A stretch of DNA of 14,220 nucleotides from Gemmatimonadota bacterium (lineage in GTDB: Bacteria > Gemmatimonadota > Gemmatimonadetes > Gemmatimonadales > GWC2-71-9). The notes below the pieces were generated by a model, which had not been told where the DNA came from, did no database searches, and saw nothing but the letters and a program-made list of their open reading frames with translations. A program made the translations under genes and the position numbers. This document shows positions 1-7,246 of this stretch, piece by piece. Numbering within the stretch: the stretch's first letter is position 1; each line of letters opens with the position of its first letter. The stretch lies in assembly GCA_029862935.1 (NCBI GenBank), contig JAOTWK010000044.1:1-14220 (forward strand). The letters run 5' to 3'.

Positions 1-930
1 GAGAAAGCTGACGTGTTGGCCGACGTTGGGATGGTCTCCTCAGCTGCGTGGATCGACTACGATGACGATGGTCAGCTCGACCTGATCGTCGTCGGAGAAT
101 GGATGCCGATTCGTGTCTTTCGGCAACAGGATGGCCTGTTTGTGGACCGCACCGCTGAAGCCGATTTTGCCAAAACAAACGGCTGGTGGAATAGCGTGAC
201 CGTGACCGACCTGCAGGGAGACGGGTTGCCGGATCTCATCTTGGGCAACTTGGGACTGAACTCCCTGATCCGGGCATCACGTGACGAACCTGCACGCCTC
301 TACATTCATGACTTCTCTCAGAACGGAGCGCCGGAGCAGGTTCTCACCATCTACAAGAACGGCGTGAGCTACCCGCTGGCAGGCCGGGACGAGTTGGTCC
401 AAGCGATTCCGCAGTTACGAGACAAGTTCGGCTCTTACTCCGATTTCGGCGCCAGCCAAATCGAGGACATCTTCCCTCGATCAGAACTGCGACGGGCAGA
501 GGTGCGCGAGGCATATCTGTTCGCCAGCTCGGTCGCGCTGAACAGCGGAGATGGTTCCTTTGACCTCAGGCCTCTACCCACCGAGGCGCAATTCGCCCCG
601 ATCTACGCTGCGCTGCCCGGTGACTTCGATGGTGACGGGTACACGGACGTCGTCCTCGCCGGCAACTTCTCTGGGGTCCCGCCTGTTCGGGGGCAGTACG
701 ATGCCAGCTACGGTTTGTTGATGCGGGGAGACGGCACCGGTAGCCTTGCAGCGGTTGACCTGGAGGCGAGCAATCTGGTCATCGACGGCCAGGTAAGAGA
801 CTTGGCATTGCTGCGACATGCCGATGGTGGCCGACTGATCGTCGTGGCGCGGAACGATGACTCGCTTCAGATTCTTCGTCCTTTGCGCTTGCGCTCCCCT
901 CAAAGCGGCGACGCGGTGAACGCTCCCTAA
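1..930 (+). CDS. FG-GAP/VCBS repeat protein, C-terminal part (5' end outside window)
   Basis: The reading frame is open from base 1 to the TAA at 928-930, so the 309 residues seen are the tail of a larger protein. Calcium-binding FG-GAP/VCBS blades are visible as DYDDDGQLDLIVVG near residue 19, DLQGDGLPDLILGN near 70 and DFDGDGYTDVVLAGN near 208. The segment from about residue 124 to 165 (QAIPQLRDKFGSYSDFGAS, then EDIFPRSELRRA) and the end (QVRDL, then ARNDDSLQILR) match what I recall of the C-terminal region of ~1100-aa VCBS/CRTAC1-type exported proteins, often found near polysaccharide-uptake loci. Such proteins form beta-propellers and probably act outside the cytoplasm in binding or adhesion; their exact role is not established. 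No ASPIC domain is seen in the visible part. The gene converges on the minus-strand UnbU-like gene and the two stop codons overlap (CTAA, 927-930), leaving no room for a terminator. Family assignment is solid; function is open. Confidence 0.85.
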   Translation, partial: EKADVLADVGMVSSAAWIDYDDDGQLDLIVVGEWMPIRVFRQQDGLFVDRTAEADFAKTNGWWNSVTVTDLQGDGLPDLILGNLGLNSLIRASRDEPARLYIHDFSQNGAPEQVLTIYKNGVSYPLAGRDELVQAIPQLRDKFGSYSDFGASQIEDIFPRSELRRAEVREAYLFASSVALNSGDGSFDLRPLPTEAQFAPIYAALPGDFDGDGYTDVVLAGNFSGVPPVRGQYDASYGLLMRGDGTGSLAAVDLEASNLVIDGQVRDLALLRHADGGRLIVVARNDDSLQILRPLRLRSPQSGDAVNAP

Positions 931-1739
931 TCCAACGCGATGGATGAAGCGACTGGCGCGGTGGGCTGCACCACCTGCCTACGAGCCGTCCACCACATCT
1001 CGACGAGCAACGCGACGGGTCCCACGAGGAACAGGGCGTAGAACGGCGCATAGATCACCTCTGCCAACCTGAGAAACATCTCAACGAACGCGACGAAGCA
1101 GGCGACGACCACGGCGCCCCACGTGGACGACACCGTGGTCTTCGGGTCGGTGATCATGAACAGCGCGAAGAGTTGGTACATCGGACCCGTGATGGGAGCG
1201 ACCTCGGCCGCGTACGAGCTGCCGGTGATCAGACTGCGGACGATGGCAAAGGCGAAGAAGGACGCCACATAGGCCAGCGTGATGTGTGCACGCTTAGCCC
1301 GCCAGATCGTGAAGAGACCCACCGCCCAGATGACGAGCATGGGCCACAGGTCGTTGCCCCATTGCACGCTCAATGGTGCCACGGCGAACGGTGCCAGGAA
1401 GAGCAGAGCACAGATACCGAAGTTGGTGGGGTTCCAAAGATGCCGCCGCTTCGTGCGCAAGACGTACTTCGACATGATGGAGATCACGCCACCGAGCGCG
1501 TAGGGCCACAACAAGGGCGATCGCACGAGAATGGATATGCTGATGCCGGAGATGTACGCGCTTGCGATCTGAGGTGTCTGGCCCGTCAGGAGCCGCCGCA
1601 ACGAAAGCTCGGTAGCGATCGTCGCGGCGACAGCGAGAAGGATGGCCTCGTACCCACGCAGCACCCCGAACGACCAGTGGGCGCCCAGCAGGATCAGCGT
1701 GATGAGGAGGGGCGCCGTCAGGCGCCGGTCGAACTTCAC
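927..1739 (-). CDS. UnbU-like integral membrane protein (NqrB/RnfD superfamily)
   Basis: This 270-aa polytopic protein has about eight hydrophobic segments (roughly residues 8-28, 30-48, 60-74, 78-94, 106-124, 130-146, 152-170, 186-250). Superfamily hallmarks are SGISISILVRS (64-74), HLWNPTNFGI (100-109) and FALFMITDPKT (191-201). The last is the NPTNFG/FxMITDP pattern shared by the NqrB and RnfD quinone/ferredoxin redox subunits and by UnbU of enediyne clusters. I do not see the SGAT motif that carries covalent FMN in NqrB/RnfD, so flavinylation is doubtful. No other Rnf or Nqr subunit is nearby. The start is GTG at 1739, forming a GTGA overlap with the stop of the upstream ASPIC gene; GGAG sits 5 nt before it. 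This points to translational coupling with the UnbV-type partner. The inferred role is a membrane partner, perhaps electron- or cofactor-transferring, for the exported ASPIC proteins. An orphan RnfD-like protein of unrelated function is the alternative. Confidence 0.8.
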   Translation of the reverse strand: MKFDRRLTAPLLITLILLGAHWSFGVLRGYEAILLAVAATIATELSLRRLLTGQTPQIASAYISGISISILVRSPLLWPYALGGVISIMSKYVLRTKRRHLWNPTNFGICALLFLAPFAVAPLSVQWGNDLWPMLVIWAVGLFTIWRAKRAHITLAYVASFFAFAIVRSLITGSSYAAEVAPITGPMYQLFALFMITDPKTTVSSTWGAVVVACFVAFVEMFLRLAEVIYAPFYALFLVGPVALLVEMWWTARRQVVQPTAPVASSIALD

Positions 1740-3562
1740 TGGGGCTCCATGATGGTGTGAAGGGTGTTCGTGGCGAGCATCGGAATTACCTGCTCCACGC
1801 CCGAGGGCCAGCGGATGACGACCGAGTCGACCTCCGAGGCTTTGCCCAGCCCAAAGTGCGCTCGGCGCTGGTTCTGCGCGGCGAACCCATTACCGCCTTC
1901 TATCTGTTGAACCTGCTCCAAACCGTTCCAATACAAGCGAATCTCCGCTCCGATCGCGCTGCGGTTGCTCCGCGTTCCCTGCAGGGCAAACGCCAGCCAG
2001 CCGTGATTCGGCGTCACCGTGTTCTTGTACACGAGAAGCGGTCCGCGCTGGTTCGCCACGACGGCGTCGAGGACACCGCGGTTCCATAGGTCGGCAAACG
2101 CCACCGAGCGACCATCGTTCGCGTTGACGGCTCCGATCGCGCGGGTGACGTCCCGGAAGCGTCCGGCACCGTCATTCAGCCACACACGGTCCTCCTGATA
2201 CCCCGAGAGGCTGCGGCCGCGCATGGCAGGCCAATGGCTCGCGTCGGCGATAATGTCGCGATGGCCGCCGGCAACCATCGAATAGTCGTACCAGTAACTC
2301 TCGCGCCTCTCGCCCGACACGTAGCCATTTGTCACGAAGAGATCGAGCCACCCGTCATTGTTCAGATCGCCGAATTGAGCACCGAACGCAAACCCGGCCA
2401 GCTCGACCCCCATGGCACCGGCGAGGTTCCGATAGCTGGGCTCATCGCCGGGGTCTTGCGTGGGCACCCACAGGTCGTTGCCGTGGATCAGCACTCCGGG
2501 CTCGGAGATATTGCTCACGTAGAGCGTCCACTCCCCACGGTTGAACACGTCCCCGAACGACGCGTTCATGCCGCTCTTCGGCGTGCGTGCAAGGTTTGCT
2601 GCGCGCCCGACCTCGCGGAAACGCTGGCCTCCCTCGTTGAGATAGAGCTCGTTGATGCCGTAGTCGTTGGCCACGAAGAGATCCGGATCGCCGTCGCCAT
2701 CCACATCGGCCGTCGCAGCGGCGAGAGTCCAGCGTCTGGTGGTCAAACCAGCGGCGTCGGCGACTTCCTCGAACGAGCCATCACCGCGATTGCGGAGGAG
2801 ATAATTTCGCCCACCGTTCTGCGCGTACTCGAAACTCTCCGGCATGATGCGCGTGTGCGGCAGGTTCCACAGATCCACATCTGCGGGGTAGAAGCAGCCC
2901 ACAAAGAGATCGAGCCAGCCGTCCTGGTCGAAGTCGAACCAGACAGCCGTGTTGGCGTTGATCCAAGCGGGAAGCGCGATCCCCTCCGTGACACGTGCGA
3001 ATCCCCGACCCGAGTCGTTGTGAAACAGCGCAGGCTGACCCCACTTGTAGAGAAACAGGTCTTCGTAGCCGTCGTTGTCGTAGTCGCCCCAGACGGCACC
3101 CATTGAGACACCGGTGCCTTCCCGATTGAGGTCCGCCACACCCATGCGAGCTGCCACATCTTGGAACGTCCCGTCGCTCCCGTTGCGATAGAGCGCGTTC
3201 CGACCCCCCATAGCACTGCTCGTCACGTACAGGTCCTGCCAGCCATCGCGGTCGAAATCCGTCACCGAGACGGCAGCGCCGTACGCGGCTACCGCCGGCA
3301 TGATGGGCTCGAGCTTCGAATCGAGCAGCGGGGGCTCGTGGCTGAACCGGATACCGACTGCGCGTGACACCTCTTCGAACGCAAAGCCATGCCGCTCGAG
3401 TGCCGCCGCTGTACTCAAGGCGCCTTCCTCGGAGGCCGAGGAGAAATGCCGGATGGCTAGCGGCGTTGCGAGGAGCGCGAGGAAGACGAGAGCCGCGACG
3501 ACTCTCAACACCCGTCGCCGCGTCGCCGTCGCGTCACCGGTCATGTGTTGGTGCGAGTGCAC
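1736..3562 (-). CDS. Membrane-anchored FG-GAP repeat protein with C-terminal ASPIC/UnbV domain (CRTAC1 family)
   Basis: The 608-aa product starts with a twin-arginine-rich, positively charged N-terminus and a hydrophobic segment (about residues 19-37) lacking a lipobox. It is therefore either a signal peptide or an N-terminal anchor. FG-GAP/VCBS calcium blades follow: TDFDRDGWQDLYV (101-113), GDYDNDGYEDLFL (159-171), FDFDQDGWLDLFVG (209-222), ADVDGDGDPDLFVAN (286-300) and GDLNNDGWLDLFVTN (398-412). Residues 520-600 are an ASPIC/UnbV domain: NHGWLAF, NRSAIGAEIRL, GGNGFAAQNQRRAHFGLG and VIRWPSGVEQ are its usual landmarks. Such proteins fold as a seven-bladed propeller with a small beta domain and act extracytoplasmically. 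The start is GTG at 3562, which overlaps the upstream gene by 29 bp; an in-frame ATG at 3544 is the alternative. The TGA stop overlaps the UnbU-like start. This UnbV-UnbU adjacency mirrors enediyne cassettes, but the length and repeat content are those of common environmental CRTAC1 proteins. Confidence 0.9.
   Translation of the reverse strand: MHSHQHMTGDATATRRRVLRVVAALVFLALLATPLAIRHFSSASEEGALSTAAALERHGFAFEEVSRAVGIRFSHEPPLLDSKLEPIMPAVAAYGAAVSVTDFDRDGWQDLYVTSSAMGGRNALYRNGSDGTFQDVAARMGVADLNREGTGVSMGAVWGDYDNDGYEDLFLYKWGQPALFHNDSGRGFARVTEGIALPAWINANTAVWFDFDQDGWLDLFVGCFYPADVDLWNLPHTRIMPESFEYAQNGGRNYLLRNRGDGSFEEVADAAGLTTRRWTLAAATADVDGDGDPDLFVANDYGINELYLNEGGQRFREVGRAANLARTPKSGMNASFGDVFNRGEWTLYVSNISEPGVLIHGNDLWVPTQDPGDEPSYRNLAGAMGVELAGFAFGAQFGDLNNDGWLDLFVTNGYVSGERRESYWYDYSMVAGGHRDIIADASHWPAMRGRSLSGYQEDRVWLNDGAGRFRDVTRAIGAVNANDGRSVAFADLWNRGVLDAVVANQRGPLLVYKNTVTPNHGWLAFALQGTRSNRSAIGAEIRLYWNGLEQVQQIEGGNGFAAQNQRRAHFGLGKASEVDSVVIRWPSGVEQVIPMLATNTLHTIMEPQ
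1745..1748 (-). promoter_or_regulatory. Ribosome binding site of the UnbU-like gene
   Basis: The minus strand reads GGAG followed by CCCCA and then the GTG start at 1739. The site lies inside the last codons of the upstream ASPIC gene, which supports the GTG start and coupled translation. Confidence 0.6.
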
Positions 3563-6500
3563 GATGAAAGTTCCGTGCTGTCACGTAGCGGGTGTGAAAG
3601 GTCTCCCAGTCCTTGGGGTGGCGGCGGTACGCCGGATCATCCTGCAAGCGGCCTGGCGGACGGGAATAGTCGGCCAGTCCATGGTATGGTAGGGGGAGAA
3701 CCGTGGTGGAAAAACCGGTGTTGTAATCCCCGTCCTTTACCCAGCCATCGCCGATGAGTACGAAGTCGCGTGTCCAGCCATCGCTGGGAGGACTCAGGGC
3801 GGGGAACTGAAGCACCAACTCGTCTCCAGCGTTCATGATGACGTAGCGGTCGTCCACCGCCTCGTTCAAGAGGCCAACGTCGCCGAATCGAGTGTAGAAC
3901 CCGACAAGGTCTCGCCATAGGGGTGCGGTGGTGGCAATCGTGCTGTAGTCGGGAAGCTCGGGCGCTTTGCGGCTGGCCTGAGTGACTTCCGAGAAGCCGC
4001 GGTAACGTAGTTCGGCAGTGGTGGGCAGGAGTCGGCGGGTGGTGATTGTTGCATCGGGCCAGCCCACGGCCCATGAGATCCGGTCCCAGTAGATCTCCAT
4101 GTTGGTGCGCAGCCGCACGTGGCGCGGCGTGCCCGGGCGGAAGGCGTGTTCGAGGTCGATGAGCATCGTCTTCGTCTTCCCAGCCGGGAATCCGAGATCG
4201 GACTCGACGATGTTCCATCCTCCCTTGCCGTCCGGCACCTCGAGGGTGAGCCCGTGCGGTACCGGATGGTCGCCTTGGGTCACGGCGACATTGATCGAGG
4301 CGTCGGTGGGGTACACCCACCCGGATGCTACCAGCCAAAGCGGTCCGTCGGTCGGCACGTCGTCACCGAGGGAGACCTCGACGAAGTGCTCGCTGGCGAT
4401 TCCCTGGTAGGGACCGAGCTCGAAGGTGTCCAAGAACTGCTCGTCGCGTTCATGGATGAGCGCCGTCACGTCGCCGCCCGTCTGATCCCACGCCTGTGCA
4501 ACGGGGCGAAGCGGTTGCATCGCATGAACGGCAGGTGTCGGCGCCGGAAGCGTGAAGCGCTCGTCCACGAAGACCTCGGTGCCCGCCGGATGGTCCACGA
4601 CGAGCAGCGCAACGTGATCGAAGAAGTGTGTCTCCCACAGGTCCGCCGTGATGCGTACGTCGTAGACCCCATCGCGGGCGGCCAATTGGTCACCGCGGAT
4701 CTTGATCCAATCTTCACTGTGGATCACCGCCGCTTCCCCCTGCGCGTTGATGCGCAGGCCGAGCGCGGTTCGCCATATGAAGTCCGAGACGAATCGCATC
4801 GCCTCGCCGTCGAACGCAAAGACCCAGGGGCACGAGCCCTTGAGCCGCTGACGGGTGAGAACGGTCTCGTTGGTGGCGGCGAGGTTGAACTCGGCCTGGA
4901 CGGTGCCGTTCGGCCAGATGATGCGCGCGACGTCGACCAGTGGGGCTTCGCCGGTGCCAAAATGGACGGTCGGACCCTGGATCACCTGCTTCTGGTACAG
5001 CAAGCCCGCCCGAATTTCGATCTCACCGCCGATGCCGAACGAATTGATGCGTCGGTCGCCCGTGGCCTCTGCTGCCCGCGGGCGGATGCTGGTCGAGTAG
5101 TAGTCGAAGGTTCCCTCGTTGACGAGCAACCGGGACTCTCCGTCTGACGATACCGCTATCAAGTCGAGCCGACCTTCACCGCTGATATCCGCCACACTGG
5201 TGATCTGGCCTTCGATGGGTGGGAGCGAATGGATCCCGAGCGCCGTGTTCAGCCACGCCCGAGCGCCATCCGGTGTGGAAGCCACCACGTCGAGGTCGCC
5301 GTTGTTGTCCAGGTCCGCTACGAAGAGCCGGGTCGATTGGACGTTTGCGGGAGCGAACTGCAGCCACCGTCCGAGCTCGCTGACATCCCACGCGTCGTCG
5401 ATCATCGAGAGGCGGCGTAGCCCACCGTCTGCCCCGAGGAGTATCAGGTCGAGCGTCGCGTCCTGATTCAGGTCAGCCGCGGCGACGGCGTGCACGGAGC
5501 CGACCGCGTTCGGCAGGGTGAAGGGCTGGAACTGGGGGAGGCGGTAGCGCCCGTTGCGGAACACTCGGAGGCGCCCCGCTGCGTCGAGGAGCGCGGCATC
5601 CGGGTCGCCGTCCGCGTCCAGATCGGCCCATACGAAGTCGCGCAGGCGGGTCACGTCTTCGAAGGCGCGGTACACCTCGAATGTCCCATCGCCCCGGTTC
5701 CGCAACGCAACAGGCGGACCATCAACCCGTGCGAGCACGAGGTCCAGATCGCCTTCCATGTCCAGGTCGGCAGCCCAAGCGCCGGCGTATGCGGCGTGAG
5801 CGACCCCAGGGGCAATTGCACGGCTGGTCGCGTCGACAAAGGAGCCAGACCTGTCCTGACTGAACACGCGAAGTCCACCGGGTCCGGCCAGCACGAGGTC
5901 CACGAGGAAATCGTAGTTGTAGTCGAGCGCTGCGACGCCAGATGATGAGAGCGGAACCGCGGACGTCCCTCCCGGAAACGTGAACGACTCAGCCTGACCG
6001 GGCTCGGTGGAAACCCACAGGGTTTCGCGACTCGCAGCGACCATCGCCAACGGCACGTCATCACTGAGCCAGAACGTGCGCACCCAACTGACAGGGCCTC
6101 TCCCCACTGTGAGCGTCTCAGGTATGAACCGAAGACCCGTATCCGGCGCCGCCGATAGCGCGGTAGGTGTCGGAAGTCGCACGAAGCGTGTCAGCAGGAC
6201 GTCCATTCGGCTTGGTGACGTGCGTACGGCCTCCTGGTCGTCGCGGTAAGCGGGCAGGGGCTGCAACACCGAATGCAGAAACCCGATCAGCGTCGCGGCG
6301 CGGTCGAACTCCTCGGCCTCCTCCGCGGTCCGCACTGCCTGGAGCTCGGCCGTCAGGGAGAGTGACAAAGAATCGGCCCGGACTGCAACGCGGTCGAGCG
6401 TTTGCTCGAGCGTCCCGATGTCGCGCAGCTTTGCAGCGAGGCGTGCGCGCTCGAGCAGGGCGACGAGATTCTCAGGCTCCGCGGCCAGGATCCGGTCGAT

Positions 6501-7025
6501 CAACTGCTGCGTCTCGGCCTCGCTTCCTGGCCGACCTTCCTGCTCGACGAGTTGGGCCAGGAGGTAGAGCGCTTTGAGACTCTGGGCGTCCAGTTCGATG
6601 GCGCGGCTGAGGAGCGCCGTCGCCGAGTCGAGGCGACCGCGCTCGCGCTCGACGATCGCGGAAACGAGCTGGATGTGACTGTTCTCTGGTGCAAGCACTC
6701 GCGCCTCGAGCAACCGGTCAGCCGCCTCGCCCAGCTCGCGCCGCTGAAGCGCGATCAGTCCGAAGTTGGCCCAGCCGGCTGGTTCCTTAGGGACGAGCTC
6801 AGTGACGCGTTGGAACGCGGCCGCCGCCAGCCCGCTCTCGCCTGCTTGAGCGGCGGCCACGCCCCTGTAGAAAGACGTAACCGCCTCCGCGTAGATTGGC
6901 GACGAGGCGTCTGGCAGGGCGTCGCGCTCGCACGCCGCAACACTGAGCGGGAAAAGGAGCGCGGAGGTGATACGAAGAGCGAATCTCAAGATGGCGTGAC
7001 CGATGTCGTCCAGTGAAGTGCCCAC
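3534..7025 (-). CDS. Large lipoprotein: TPR + FG-GAP propeller + ASPIC/UnbV + C-terminal CPW/FDG domain
   Basis: The open frame extends to an ATG at 7193, but the first ~56 codons from there are arginine-rich and unlike a signal sequence. A GTG at 7025 (used for numbering, 1163 aa) or a TTG at 6989 places a lipoprotein signal correctly: FALRITSALLFPLSVAAC, with lipobox VAAC and Cys32. Neither has a strong ribosome site, so the start is uncertain. Residues about 45-255 are TPR-like helical pairs (GLAAAAFQRVTELVPKEPAGWANFGLIAL style). Residues about 305-635 hold FG-GAP blades (AADLDMEGDLDLVLA, WADLDADGDPDAALL, VADLDNNGDLDVVAS). Residues about 660-725 form the ASPIC/UnbV domain (FGIGGEIEIRAG, VHFGTGEAPLVD, IIWPNGTVQ). 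The last ~430 residues are a separate region opening with GSCPWVFAFDGEAMRFVSDF, probably beta-rich. It is the first gene of the three-gene operon and its product is probably surface- or periplasm-exposed. Binding or scaffolding is inferred; no catalytic motif was recognised. Confidence 0.85.
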   Translation of the reverse strand: MGTSLDDIGHAILRFALRITSALLFPLSVAACERDALPDASSPIYAEAVTSFYRGVAAAQAGESGLAAAAFQRVTELVPKEPAGWANFGLIALQRRELGEAADRLLEARVLAPENSHIQLVSAIVERERGRLDSATALLSRAIELDAQSLKALYLLAQLVEQEGRPGSEAETQQLIDRILAAEPENLVALLERARLAAKLRDIGTLEQTLDRVAVRADSLSLSLTAELQAVRTAEEAEEFDRAATLIGFLHSVLQPLPAYRDDQEAVRTSPSRMDVLLTRFVRLPTPTALSAAPDTGLRFIPETLTVGRGPVSWVRTFWLSDDVPLAMVAASRETLWVSTEPGQAESFTFPGGTSAVPLSSSGVAALDYNYDFLVDLVLAGPGGLRVFSQDRSGSFVDATSRAIAPGVAHAAYAGAWAADLDMEGDLDLVLARVDGPPVALRNRGDGTFEVYRAFEDVTRLRDFVWADLDADGDPDAALLDAAGRLRVFRNGRYRLPQFQPFTLPNAVGSVHAVAAADLNQDATLDLILLGADGGLRRLSMIDDAWDVSELGRWLQFAPANVQSTRLFVADLDNNGDLDVVASTPDGARAWLNTALGIHSLPPIEGQITSVADISGEGRLDLIAVSSDGESRLLVNEGTFDYYSTSIRPRAAEATGDRRINSFGIGGEIEIRAGLLYQKQVIQGPTVHFGTGEAPLVDVARIIWPNGTVQAEFNLAATNETVLTRQRLKGSCPWVFAFDGEAMRFVSDFIWRTALGLRINAQGEAAVIHSEDWIKIRGDQLAARDGVYDVRITADLWETHFFDHVALLVVDHPAGTEVFVDERFTLPAPTPAVHAMQPLRPVAQAWDQTGGDVTALIHERDEQFLDTFELGPYQGIASEHFVEVSLGDDVPTDGPLWLVASGWVYPTDASINVAVTQGDHPVPHGLTLEVPDGKGGWNIVESDLGFPAGKTKTMLIDLEHAFRPGTPRHVRLRTNMEIYWDRISWAVGWPDATITTRRLLPTTAELRYRGFSEVTQASRKAPELPDYSTIATTAPLWRDLVGFYTRFGDVGLLNEAVDDRYVIMNAGDELVLQFPALSPPSDGWTRDFVLIGDGWVKDGDYNTGFSTTVLPLPYHGLADYSRPPGRLQDDPAYRRHPKDWETFHTRYVTARNFHRALAPTHDR

Positions 7026-7246
7026 GGAGGCCAGGGTGCCACGCAAGCTAGATTCTGCGGATTTGGGGCGCAAGGCGATGGAGCGGTCTCGAGGGTGCGC
7101 AAAGGACCGGGCGTGGCCCCCTGCGAGAGAGGCATTTCGTGACGGCGTACATCGGCGTATACTGGCAATTCGCGTCGGGAATTGTGATTCCATTTCGCCA
7201 CCAAGACTGTGGGATCCTCCCGCAGGCCTGAGCCAAAGAGGTGCCC
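7026..7246. promoter_or_regulatory. Divergent promoter region between ASPIC operon and SGLT-like gene
   Basis: About 220 bp separate the two divergent starts. On the + strand TATACT (7158-7163) is a good -10 match, but the bases 16-17 bp upstream (TTTCGT/TTCGTG) are a poor -35. Just downstream lies a short inverted repeat, GGAAT-TGTG-ATTCC (7178-7191), in the position expected of an operator. No convincing minus-strand promoter was seen. AGAGG at 7237-7241 is a plausible ribosome site 5 nt before the GTG at 7247. All assignments here are pattern-level only. Confidence 0.3.

Noticed and set aside
2234..3106. Plus-strand open frame of 290 codons opposite the 608-aa ASPIC gene
   Set aside because: Its repeated VVVGHEEI-like pieces are antisense images of the FG-GAP Asp-rich loops, not an independent protein.
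4119..5147. Plus-strand open frame of 342 codons opposite the large lipoprotein
   Set aside because: No domain, no plausible start context, and it lies wholly antisense to a well-supported gene.
927..7025. An enediyne biosynthetic cluster
   Set aside because: Only UnbV- and UnbU-type genes are present. There is no PKSE, thioesterase, UnbL or tailoring gene, and ASPIC proteins are common outside such clusters.
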